From the NCBI GenBank assembly GCA_018398815.1, contig CM031620.1, positions 67,172,698-67,236,697 on the forward strand: DNA of 64,000 bases. The letters run 5' to 3'. Shown piece by piece: positions 53,680 to 64,000 of the stretch (the first letter of the stretch is position 1; every line of letters begins with the position of its first letter). This DNA comes from Conus ventricosus. Lineage: Eukaryota > Mollusca > Gastropoda > Neogastropoda > Conidae. The translations under genes and the position numbers were made by a program. Under the pieces are notes generated by a model. The model ran no database searches and was not told the origin of the DNA. It worked only from the letters and a program-made list of their open reading frames with translations.

Positions 53680-54586
53680 TTTAGCTCCCCATTTTACTTG
53701 ATTGCTTGATATGCGGTCAGGCGGGGTCCCCCCTTGGGGGGGGTCCTTTGGGTTTGCGCCCACCAAAAAACGATCAACCCTTGAAGAAACAATGCCCTTG
53801 CCCTTTTATTAACGAAACTTAATAGAATCAAAAGTGGGAAAACAACGAGGAAACTAATTTAAACTGGAAACCTCGGATTTGAAAACAATTTTGAAAAACC
53901 CCAGATCTAAAAAGAACTTTTAGCTAAAAAGAAAAAAAACGAGTAAAAACCTCTAAACCTTTAAAAGAAAAAAAACCGACCAGACTTTGGGTTTCCCTTG
54001 AAAAGGATTTTTTATTTGCCCAAAAAAGGAAAAATTTTGGGAGAATCCGGCATGCCCCTGCTGGCTCCCCCGGCCACCCCCAAAAAACGCGCGCTCCCCC
54101 GAAAACCAAAATCACAATCCACAAAAAAATGTTCCATGAAAATTTAAATAAAATGAAACTATAACAAGAGCGAAATTTTCCGCAGGGTTTTGGGCTGAAA
54201 AATTCATTTTTTTTCCCTCCCAAAGTGATCCTTATGCAATAAAAAGTAAATCCAATGCAAGCAAACTCTTTGCAAAAAAATGAAAAAAAACAAAAAATTT
54301 ATCCCCTTGCATTTAAAATTGGTAAAAAAAAGGAAAAGCTTTAACTTTTTTAAAAAAAAAACCTTTTGAAAATTTACCAGGATAAACGGGGTCCCAAAAT
54401 AAACCCTAGGGGTAAAAAGGGAGAGAACTCCACAAAGAAAATATTCTGTGACTTAAAAAAAAAACACTGCTACTTGAATAATTTGCAACCACCATTAAAA
54501 ACCAGAAAACAACAAAAATAGCTTTCCCGGGTTTTTTTTTAAAAACACAAACCCAAAATTCTGTATATTTTTAAACAGAGTACACA
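53680..54586 (+). repeat. LTR-C left LTR
   Basis: It pairs with 61,572-62,460. Shared: agctcccc start, gaccagac(a/t)ttggg, cctgctgg, cactgctacttg, GAGTAC end. Differences are mainly homopolymer lengths. Confidence 0.8.
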
Positions 54587-57500
54587 CTTACCCGGGGAAA
54601 AAAAAAAAAAATTTGTTTTTTTCCTTAAAAATTTTACTTTAAAGAAAAAAAACTTTTTCCAGTCATTCAAAAAAAAAGGGCACAAAAAAAATTTTTTGAT
54701 TTTTTAAAACTTTAATCGACAACTGTCAGATTAAAAACAAACCAAAAATTTTTTCTTTTTTCTTCAAAACTTAACAAAACATTTTCAACCCAACATAAAA
54801 AACTGTTTGGGAAATTTTTTTTTAAAACCCCCAATTTTAACAAAAAAAGAGAAAACAAAAATTTTCCACAACCAATTACACAGGCCCCCCGGGGCCCTTT
54901 TTCCCCCATGCCCCTCCCCACAAACTCTAAAACTCAGCGGACATTTTTGGGCAAACCGCCCCAATGACACAATCCCAACCCAAAACTTGGTGGGGGGAAC
55001 AAATGACCCAAACCCAAAAAATTTTTTGGGCATCTTGCAACGAATACGCTAAATTTGCCACATAAAACGGATTTCCCCCCAAAGTACACGGGTCCCATAA
55101 GTTTTCAAAAAAACCACAGGTCTATGTGGCCGACTTAAACCGACGCAAACCAGCTTGCGGAGGGACACCCCAGCCCCCCCCCATTCCCATTCAACCTTCA
55201 GCTTCCTCTTCAGAAAACCCCAAAAATCAAAATACCCAAACAGCTGAGTTTCCCACCCCCTGAAGTTCCGGGTTTTCCACACCTCCTGTTTTTTGACTAA
55301 AAATTTGCCATCATCCCCCCCGTCCTCTAAAAACCCCCTGCGTGGTCTACAACAACATCTGGACCAGGGCCGACAGACTGCGAAAATTTCCCCCCCCCTT
55401 ATCCTGATCCTGACTGACGGGTCCTTTGGGACACACTGGCCCACCGGGAATTACGGGAAAAAAAACGGGTCCCTTCATTCCTCAGCCCCTCGCCCCTCCC
55501 CAAACCCAAAAACTTTGTCTGCAGATTCGGAAACTGCTCCCCCACGTCAGCCCAATTCGATTTTTCCTGAACCTTCCTCAATTTCCCTTCCGTTCACTCT
55601 TTTTGTTTTTCTTTTTTTTGGGAACGGGCTGCGGTTTTTTCCCATCCCCCAACAGGAAGAAACAAATTACGGTGAAGAGTTCTTTTGGGTCCCCCCACCA
55701 TTTTCCTCCCCCAAAACATATAGGGCCCCCCCTTGCCTCTTTTCCAGGACAACAAAGATACCCCCTCCCAACGATCATCCACTTTGATTTAAATTTCGTG
55801 GTCCCAATTTTTTCACAAAAAAACCTCTGTTTTCCCGCCCCCAAAAGAAGCACAGAGAAACTACAAAAACCCGGGGACCTTGTTTTTTTCGGGGCAAAAC
55901 CTTTCCATCTTTCTGGGGGCCTTCCTGTACGCTTTCCCTCACTCTTTTTCAGACTTTAAAACCCTACGACTAGGATTTTTCCCCCTTTCCCCCCCCTTCC
56001 CAATGAAATCCCGAAAGCCAATTTCTAGGGGGACCCTGGGATGTTTTCCGAAAAACAAATATTAATGAAAAAATCCTGTACTCCCAAATGTATCAACAAT
56101 TGTACGCATGAACAACCGACTTCAAATCCTCCCCCCAAACCCTTTCCTTCTGATCAACCCCAAAACTCCGAACCCAACCCAAAAATTTTCCTTTTCCATC
56201 TCTCGACGGGATTGCCCCCTGGGGTGATGGGGAGGGGTCCTACATTTTGGTATACCTCCCCACAGAGCACAATTCTTAAATTTAACCCCCGACTCAAAAT
56301 CACGACCTTGGCCTGACAATATCCCGAAAAAGGGAAAAACCATACACAAAAAAACTAAATTCCACAAAGCTTTTGCAACACCCCGAGCAGTCTGGTTTTT
56401 GGTCATAAATTCCCCGGCCCGACTTGGTAAAATGATCAAAAATTCACTAGAATGTTTGTTTCCGGTCCCTTATTTCTACATGAGAAAATCAATCGAAAAA
56501 CACTAAAGGGGGGGAAGAATTCACAAGGGTGGACATGGGGGGCCCTCCCCCCGGTCCCCGGTCCCCCTCCACTTCAAAATGCAGCGCTCACCCCCTTTTA
56601 AAACCTCCTTGAAGGTCGTGGCCAAAAAAGGGCCAAAAAAATCTCATCCGGGCATGTTTAAATCGAGTCCTCGAAATGTGTGGGGTTTAGAGCCCTCATA
56701 ACACCTTTTTTGGCCCTCTGGCGAAATGAAACGGGGAACGACATCTGATTCCGCACGCCCACCCTAAATCAAGTTTCCTGCCCCCCACCCCTTGCCTAAA
56801 AACCAGACGTTTCTTTTTCACGGCAAAACCCTTTTGGTTTCTGGCCCTGTAATGCAAGAGCAACTTTTTCCCCGCAACGCCTCACAGACGCTGCTATACA
56901 GTGTTTTTTTGCTGTTAAAAACTCTCCCAAATTTCCGGGGAGTAAGAAAACCATAAATCTCCCTCGGTTCTAAAATATCACTGGGAATGGCATGGGGCCC
57001 TTTTCCTTAAAACCTCAATACTGGAACAAAGCGACTGAATCAAAAACCCTCACTCAGGATTCGGAACCCAAAGGCAGATTTGTTTGAAAAAAATTTGCCT
57101 GAACACCAACCCCTTTTGAAATAAATGAAACCAAAAACTGCCTCATGTTAAACCACTTCGGGTATTTCCCCCCAAAAACCCCCGGGCCCCTTTAATCCAA
57201 CAAAAAGCTATTTTTTTCCCCAAAATGTCTCCCTTGAAAATTCTTTGTCCTAAACTGGAGGTTTTTGTGGCCCTCCCTTGACAACCCATCAGAAATCAAA
57301 AAATGGGGCTGCAAACCCGGCTTGTAGACCAAATCAAAGCAACAAAAAAATTTGAAAGCTACCCAAAACAAAGACCCCACACATCAGCTTAGCGTTTTTT
57401 CAGCACATAACACGGGGGGATTGAAAATCGTAACAAAGGGTTTAAACTTTCAAACCCCTATTAAATAATCAGGGAACTTTTCTGACATTGACCATTTTAA

Positions 57501-60500
57501 CGCGAGAAATTCCGTTTGGGTGCGGGAAATTCTTTTTCAAGCAAAATTAAACCTCGACGGCTATGCAATGACCTTTTTTCCCATCAATTTCCGGGTACAG
57601 CACAGCCCCCCCTAGTAAACCACAAAGAAACAAAAGTAGGAAAAAAGGGTTTCCGCTTGCCCAGCCACCCTAATACCAAATCGCTTGTCAATGCACCCTT
57701 TTACGCTTAAAAAGCGAAATTTTGTTTCTCACCCCCAAAAACGGGTGATATCAAAACGAAAAAGGGGGGGGGGAACCCGGCTTCTTTTTCCCGGGTTTTT
57801 GTTTTTTTTGGGGGTAAAAAACCCGATGGTTAGGCCCTTTAAAAAGGCAAACAGGCGGGAAAAAATTTTTGGAAAAAACCGCCGAAGAACCGAAAAACCA
57901 ATCAATTTCTTCATTCCCCACTGGGTTTGGGTTTTTTGGCCACGAAGCAAACCGCAGCGATCTTGTCGGGAAATCGGGAAAAATTTTCCCCTTCCAAAAA
58001 TAAGGAACCCAAATGCTTTTCCCCTTTTTCCAAAGCACCAAAAAACACATTTGGGGTTTTGGGCCCAAGTTTCATTTTGAACTTTCAGACCTCCCCCCAA
58101 CACCTTCACTGCCCCCCCTTTCCAAAACCCAGGTAAGCCTTGGGGCAAACCCAGAAAAACATCTAAGAAAAAGATGAATCCGAAGTTTCATATCCGCAAA
58201 AAAAAGCTCTAAAGTTCCCTGAAAAGTAAAAGGGAGCATTAACAAAACCCAAAAATTTAAAGGCCGCTCAAATTCAAACACCCCGAAAGGGTATAAACGC
58301 AGAAATCTTCTTGGCTCGTTCCGTGAGTTGAATTTGGGAAAAATGCTTTTTACAATCAAGACTACAGAATTTCTTTCTCCACTGAAATGGGCCAAAAAAA
58401 AGATCTTTAATTTTTGGTTTAAAGCATTGCTGTCTCCCCACAGTTTTCTCCCCTTGAACTTCGAAAATCAACACACAAAGCGCAAAGAACCGTCCCCGCC
58501 CTTCCTAACCAAACTATTGGTGATGCAAACGGACGGTTTTAAGGTTTATAATCGGCATCTAGCAAGCTTTTTGGGCATGCCCGTCCCAACCCCTTCCATT
58601 TTCCGGGAGGGAAGGGGCAAAGGGGTTGTCTGATAGGTGGACCTGGAGTAAGCTTTAAGTCAAGCCCAAAAATTTTCTTGCCTAAATCAAACCCTGCAAA
58701 TTTAACACATCAGCAAAGGACAACAAAAACTTTGTAAAAAAATTTTCCTCCACACCAAATCCACATTCTCACCAAATTGTAACGGAAGCAAATCCCGACA
58801 TGTCAACACCCTTTCACTTCACGATGTTTGGGAAATTTCCCTGTCGCACTTTTTAAACCCCCCTTGGTTCATTGTCAGTGGGCACCTGCACATGTTTAAT
58901 TTAAAAAAGAACAAACTTGACAAGTTTAAAAATTTTCCGACCGAAATTTTGAACAGGTCTCAATGATTGTTTTCTTTTGACGCTAATTGTTGAATCTGGT
59001 TTTTTCACCAGGGGAAACCCCGAACCCCTGGTTTAAATGTTTACAGGAATTCCTTACCACTGAAAATATTTAACCCATCGGTTTAAATTGGGCCATTGGG
59101 TTTTTTTTTTAACCAAAAACGCATCTCCGTCTGAAACCCAAAAGGGCCCTTTTCCCCACACACCCCAAAAAACCACAGCGAATGAGGGTACCGACACAAA
59201 AATTTCTTAAAAACAAACGTACAGGACACAAAAAACCCCTTTTTTGCGGCCAAAAGATTTCCTCTTTAAATGCAAAAACGCCTCACCCAAAACTGGATGT
59301 AAATTTTTCCCAAGGCCACGAGGGAGGACCCCACAAAATCGGGTGCATGCAGTGGGGTTTTTTCCATAAAATAGGACTCTGGCAGACCCCACGAGTGTCA
59401 GGGCACACAAGGGCAAAAGTCTCAAAAATGCCTTTTCCCTCCACTCCCATCTCGGTAAAAATTAAAAATTTTTCCTGAAAATTAATTTCCAAAAGGAAAA
59501 ACCCCAAACTGATCACCAGCCCCAGTGGGTTTTAACACAGTATCTATTTGTTTTTAAAAATACCTTCCCCAAAAGCGCTTTTTAAAAGGTTTTTGAAATA
59601 ATGGAAAATTGGGGAAACCCCTAACAACTAAACAGGGGTCCCAAAAATCATTTATACAAACCCAAAAAATTCACAGGTTGGGGCCCAATTAGAACTTTAA
59701 GGTCCCCCCAACATGACCCCCAACCCCCCCAAAAATGAAAATTTAGCTAAAACAACATGGCAGAAAGGACGCTGTTTTTTGTGGTTGAAAAAGTTTTTAA
59801 CACACCCAATTTCCTAACCCCGCTTTTTGGTATGTCTGACCGATTTTTAGCCGAAACTTCTCAAAATCAGGTGGAAGCCATTCGACGAAAATGGGAACCC
59901 CTGGAAAAACTTTCCCCTTTGGAAAATTCCTGAAGTGTTTCCCCTTAAAATCCTTTCAACCTGCATAGCGCATGGGTGAAAAGTTTTAACACCATATTTG
60001 TGTTTTTAATCTGACAGGAGGTTTAAAACTAATGTTTCCCTGCTCAAAAGCTTTCCCCACTGAAAACAGAAGTTATGGTGACGCCCTTTCCAGTTTTTTA
60101 AACGTCCCGGGGGTGTAGAAAAACCGGGCCAACACACGCCCCTTCAGGATGGCCCTTTCCCTTTTAAAAAAGGTTAAATTTCCCGGGGGTCCCTTTTTCG
60201 CTTTTTCCATTCAATTTTCCCGTTGTCGACGCGCTGTTTTTCCCCCTGGACCCCCAAGTCTTCTGTTGACTGGTTTTGTAAAAGGTTCGTAAAAAGTCCA
60301 TCTTCCCCCCCAATTTTTAAAAGTAACCCTTCTTCCCCGCTTTTTTTTGATTGCTGGGGGCATCTGGAACTGCAGATCTGGGCATGGCAGGGTCAGTACG
60401 TTCAGCTCTATTTGCTCTGGTTGCATCCCCTCAGGGGTGCTCCAAAATTCGCCTTGGGTTTGCCCTCCCTTTGAGATCTTCTATTTTCCCAAATAAAAGG

Positions 60501-61571
60501 AAGACTCACAAAAAAAGGGGGTTTGGCTTCAACCCGGAAACCAAAATTGTTCCGGAGTTCTAAGGCAAACAGGCCCTCGCCCAGCCCTTTGGAAAAGGGA
60601 TAATACACCCTGCGATGAATTCCCTTTTTCCCGAAACCCCGCGCCTTTTGCACATCCTTTATCTTGGTGGGGGTAGTTAAAAAAGAATTTTGCCTTTTCT
60701 TTGGGTTCGCCTATTCTAAAACTGGCAAAAACCCCCAAATATAGTTTTTCCCGCTGACTTTAAAAATCCCCCAAAAAGTTTTTTTTAGATCCTCACAAGT
60801 CTTTCAAAAGTCGGGTATTTTTCCCCCTTTTTCCTGCTCGCTACGCGCCTTTTAAACTACCGCCCAAAAAAACTTATCTTGTCCCGTCACAAAGGGGAAA
60901 CATCAAAGATTTCAATCTTGACGGGGCCAATCTTTGAAAGAGCAAACATAAACCGCTGCGGGGGAAGCCCTTGAAAACTTTTAATTTTTTGTAAAGGGGG
61001 TGGTGGGGGTGGACTTCCCCAAGAACTCTCGTTTTCCCCACCCAGTCTCACGACAACTGCTTTAAAATCGTTCTTTAAACCCTTTGTTTGTAAGTTCTTC
61101 AACGCTGCTGCAATTTGTCAAAAAGGCCCCCGGCAGCCAGAAAACAAAATGAAATTTAAAAGTCCCCCCAACAGGAGCAGCCCAACCAAGGCTGAGAAGG
61201 TAACAACAAAACAAAGTACGCAAGCCCCTGAGGTTGGGAAAAACCCGGGCAAGAACAAACCCCCCCTTTGGTTTATAGTTTTTACGTCCACCAAAAGCCA
61301 ACCCGGGCAAAAAGCCAGCCCCCAGTGAGATGGGGCCCCACAGCAGGCTTTGTCCCCCCGAACTCCTGGCAAAACGCCCCCTGCCCCCCCCCCCGCAACG
61401 CTCGTCTTTTTCACGGCCCCGTCCCGGCAACAGCTTGGCCCCCCCAACAGCTCCCTTTTAGTCACAGCCATCGGGGAACAGCTTCCCGCAACCCTTGCTT
61501 TGGGCCCGAGTTCAGAATTCCTCCCACTATAAAAACACCCCCAATTGGGCCCCAAAAATTGGGGGCCAAAA
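54587..61571 (+). other. LTR-C internal region, genes not resolvable
   Basis: Frames break every few hundred bases. A short plus-strand stretch LQQHLDQGRQTAK, then LILILTDGSFG (55,350-55,430), resembles the end of a VWA-type strand but is too isolated to name. HEGGPHKIG...WQTPR near 59,310-59,400 could be an integrase zinc finger. Neither is secure. A purine tract lies at 61,550-61,571. Confidence 0.4.
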
Positions 61572-62460
61572 TGAGCTCCCCCCCCTTACTTGAAATTTCT
61601 TTATATTCGTGTCAGGCTGGGGCTGCTTGGGGTGGGTCCGTTTGGTGTTGCAGTCCCTTCAAAAAAACGACCCAAATCCCCTTTAAGTACAATGGCCTGT
61701 TTTTTTTAAAGTACTTGAAATAGAATCCAAAAAAAGGAAACAACGTAGGGACAACGGAAAAAGGAAACTCTGATTTGAAAACTAGTTGAAACCAGATCAA
61801 CATGAACTCCGAGCTAAAGAAGAAGAAAATACAGAAAAAACCCGACTTAAAAAATAAGATCTCTGACCAGACATTGGGCCCCCCTTTAAAAAGGGCTTTT
61901 TTTTTGCCCCCAAAAGGGAAAAAATTTGGAAACCGGGAGTGCCTGCTGGGTAAACCCCCCCCATCCCAGAAACGCCCCCGCACCCCTAAACCCAATTTTA
62001 CAATCCACTAAAAATGTTTCCCTGTCAATTTAAAAAAAAGCACTATAACAATGAGCCCCTTCGCATGTTTTTTCCCTTTAAAACTTTTTTTTCCCTTTCC
62101 AAGGGTCCCCTTAAAGCAATAAAAATTAACCAATCAAAACAAACCTTTTGCAAATCAAGTACAAAACAATGAATAAAAAAATACGCATTAAAAGGGGAAA
62201 AAAGGGCGTTTAAATATTTGAATAAAAACCAAATTTTAGAATTTACCCAAAAACGGGTCCGAAAAGAAACTAAAGGTCAAAAAAGGAAAAGAACTCCCCC
62301 GAAAAAAAATATTCTTTTGAGGGTTTTTAAAAAAACACTGCTACTTGGAAAAAATTTGCAACCCCCCCTTAAAAAGCATGAAAAAAAACAAAAATACATT
62401 CGTTATTTTTTAAAAAAAACAAATTCCCTTCTGTAAATAGTTTTTAAAAAGAGTACTACA
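61572..62460 (+). repeat. LTR-C right LTR
   Basis: Starts TGAGCTCCCC after the purine tract, ends GAGTACTACA before CTAGT. Confidence 0.8.
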
Positions 62461-64000
62461 CTAGTAAACTCCCCCCCTAAAGGGGTAAAAATAAGCGAAA
62501 AAACACGTCATTTGCCCAGGGAGTGCGGAGCGTTGGGGAAAAGCAAGCCGGGCGGTGGGGCCCCCCCCCCATTCAGCTAAGGACTGCTTTTTCTGTAGCA
62601 CATAATCAGAACCCCGCTTAGTTATTTCAAACTGCTTTTTTCTGTTGTGTTTCCTGAAACCAAACAAACAAAAAGGGGCCTGCATTCAAAGCCTTTTTAA
62701 AATTTTTTTTTCCTTATCATAGTAAAATTTGGGGGTTCATAGTTCAAACTTTAAATTCCAGCAATTTCAGGAAGCAACGCCCAACAAAATCCCCGTTTAT
62801 GAAGTTTGTATTCATGTTTTTCCAAAGTCGTTGGGCCCCTTAAAATTTTTTATCCCTTCTAGGGTAAAGGAAAACGGGGGTTTGTTTTTTTTTTTTCTTC
62901 AATTTCTGTTCGTTTTGTAACCCCATCATCTGTGAAATTCCCAAAACCAAAACATTTCCTGACACTCCTACTAGAAAACAAAACTCAAAACCCTGCTGCT
63001 AGGGCTTTTAGCTCTACTGCATGCATTTGGGGGGCAAACTGCGCTTTTTTAAAATTTTGGCCCTCCAGACAAAACTTTTTATAAAATAAAAATTAAATAA
63101 AAAAAATTTTTTAAAAGCAATTAAAAATAAAATCAAAAATAAAAAAAACGAAATTTAACGGGGGGCGTCCCCCAAGCCCAAACTTAGCGGGGGTTTGATT
63201 TTTTTAACTGCTCCCTTTTAAAAATTTTTTTGCCCAAACTTTTTTTGTCCCCTTATTATATAAAAAAATTTTCCAACTTAAACCCCTTCCCCAAAAGCAT
63301 CTTTTTTTCCTTTGTGTAAAAAAAAAATACAACCGATTTTACTGCCCAACTAAAGTCTTTTTTAAAACAGCCCTTAAAAATTTTTTGATTAAGAGCCACA
63401 CAGAAAAAAAGGGGGTGGCGGCCCTAAAGGGAAAAATTTGACAAGCTTTTCCCTTTTTTTAAAAAAGTCTCGGTTTTTTGCTTTACCATTTATCAAAAAA
63501 AATAAACCCCGCGTTTCAGTTTTCCCCCAAAAAACCAAAAGTAAAAGGGTTTTAAAAAAGTCGCTCCCGTTTTTTCGCTAGGGTCGACAAAAAAATATTC
63601 TCTTTTGTCCCCAAAAAAACCTTTCCTTTTTTTTTTGTAGGGGGCTTGTTTTTGCAAAAGGGTTTTGGGAAATAAAAACAATGTGCCGAATGAAACCTGT
63701 ATATTGTTTTTTTAAAAAATCAAGTAACCCAAAAAGTTTTTCCCCACAAACCCCTTTTCCCCCCAGATAAGAGAACATTTCGGAACTTTGGGGGAGAAAC
63801 TTCAAAAAAACCATCTGTTTTTAAAAATTTGAATATTTCTTCTACCCTTTTAAAAAAGCCACGTCTTTAAAAAAAAAAGTTTTCTTCAATTTTAACGTGG
63901 CATCACAAAAACCCTAAAAAAGTGCAATTTTTTTTTGGGGCCCTTCCGCTGCTTTCCTTTCGAAAATTTTTTTTTTTTATTTTTTTATACCATCTTGGGC
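62461..64000 (-). mobile_element. inverted Polinton block A, second part
   Basis: Reverse complement of 32,176 down to about 30,850. Clear matches include aggaagcaacgcccaacaaa, cgttttgtaaccccatcatc and aatatacaggtttcat-type stretches. It is cut off by the window end. Confidence 0.8.
63480..63826 (-). pseudogene. candidate Polinton ATPase remnant, inverted copy
   Basis: The minus strand matches 31,018-31,370 (tgaagtttctccc, aacaatatacaggttt, cggcacattgtttt, gagaatattttttt). A glycine-rich loop is visible, but indels in G and A runs destroy the frame. Confidence 0.5.

Larger units (their letters stand above)
53680..62460 (+). mobile_element. LTR retrotransposon 'LTR-C' inserted in Polinton-2
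   Basis: Direct repeats of about 0.9 kb (53,680-54,586 and 61,572-62,460) with a TGAGCTCCCC-type start and GTACTACA-type end bound 7.0 kb. TSD CTAGT lies at 53,675-53,679 and 62,461-62,465. The uninterrupted Polinton-1 copy has a single ACTAGT there (near 32,176, reverse). A purine tract AAAAATTGGGGG precedes the right LTR, giving plus orientation. The sequence is too error-rich to assign gag or pol. Confidence 0.8.
43736..64000 (+). mobile_element. Polinton/Maverick 'Polinton-2', open at the window end
   Basis: A left-type TIR unit (43,736), block B (45,190-52,745) and an inverted block A (52,746 onward) are present; the block A part is split by LTR-C. The right end lies outside the window. 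Relative to Polinton-1, block B is inverted with respect to block A. Either the copies differ structurally or one is misassembled. Confidence 0.65.

Noticed and set aside
55293..55959. Plus-strand frames with LILILTDG resembling a VWA strand
   Set aside because: Only one short motif in homopolymer-inflated sequence within LTR-C; no MIDAS serines or following helices could be traced.

Overview
This window is repeat-dense animal DNA from a eukaryotic nuclear genome. The mixture points to a marine invertebrate, most likely a mollusc (inference): two LINE clades, tRNA-type and AAG-tailed SINEs, Ty3/Gypsy-like LTR elements, two Polinton/Maverick copies, a hammerhead-like motif, and long GT/CT microsatellites. 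I see no intact host gene. The only recognisable host gene sequence is an intronless, frameshifted copy of CIBAR1/FAM92 (a BAR-domain protein) lying inside an LTR retrotransposon.

Layout. From 240 to 14,080 lies a decayed I-clade (RNase H-bearing) LINE whose 5' part appears split by a 9.9-kb foldback-like element (355-10,255). The arms of that element are tandem arrays of an AACTCCCGGGAGTT-type motif with long C or G runs. Inside it are a 150-bp satellite, an 861-bp tRNA-type SINE with target-site duplication (TSD), and an L1/Tx1-like LINE. That LINE in turn carries a TRIM- or retrozyme-like insertion with 170-bp direct repeats and a hammerhead-like motif.

From 14,772 to 42,972 there is a three-level nested insertion that can be proven from the sequence. 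(1) A Ty3/Gypsy element, Gypsy-A, has LTRs at 14,772-14,907 and 42,812-42,972. (2) Its integrase is interrupted at 18,026/42,119, with a 5-bp TSD CCTGG, by a second, minus-strand LTR retrotransposon (LTR-B, 18,027-42,118, 1.4-kb LTRs). Within LTR-B, gag, protease and an integrase zinc-finger remnant are followed by the captured CIBAR1/FAM92 copy where the rest of pol should be. (3) The right LTR of LTR-B is interrupted by a 15-kb Polinton (25,940-41,003). It has about 250-bp terminal inverted repeats (TIRs) and a 6-bp TSD TACATC. The left LTR keeps the empty site at 18,439-18,444.

From 42,973 to 45,190 there are microsatellites and extra Polinton terminal-repeat units. From 45,190 to 52,745 lies the better-preserved Polinton gene block: small helical proteins, protein-primed family B DNA polymerase, convergent small membrane or structural-type genes, and a DDE integrase. 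From 52,746 to the end is an inverted copy of the other half of the Polinton (the homologue of 31.0-33.0 kb). It is split by a third LTR element (LTR-C, 53,680-62,460, TSD CTAGT).

The stretches 26.2-31 kb and 52.7-64 kb show inflated homopolymers and pervasive frameshifts. They look like unpolished long-read consensus, so gene breaks there cannot be trusted as biology. A 100-N gap at 41,678-41,777 probably spans only about 1 bp, judging by the sister LTR.
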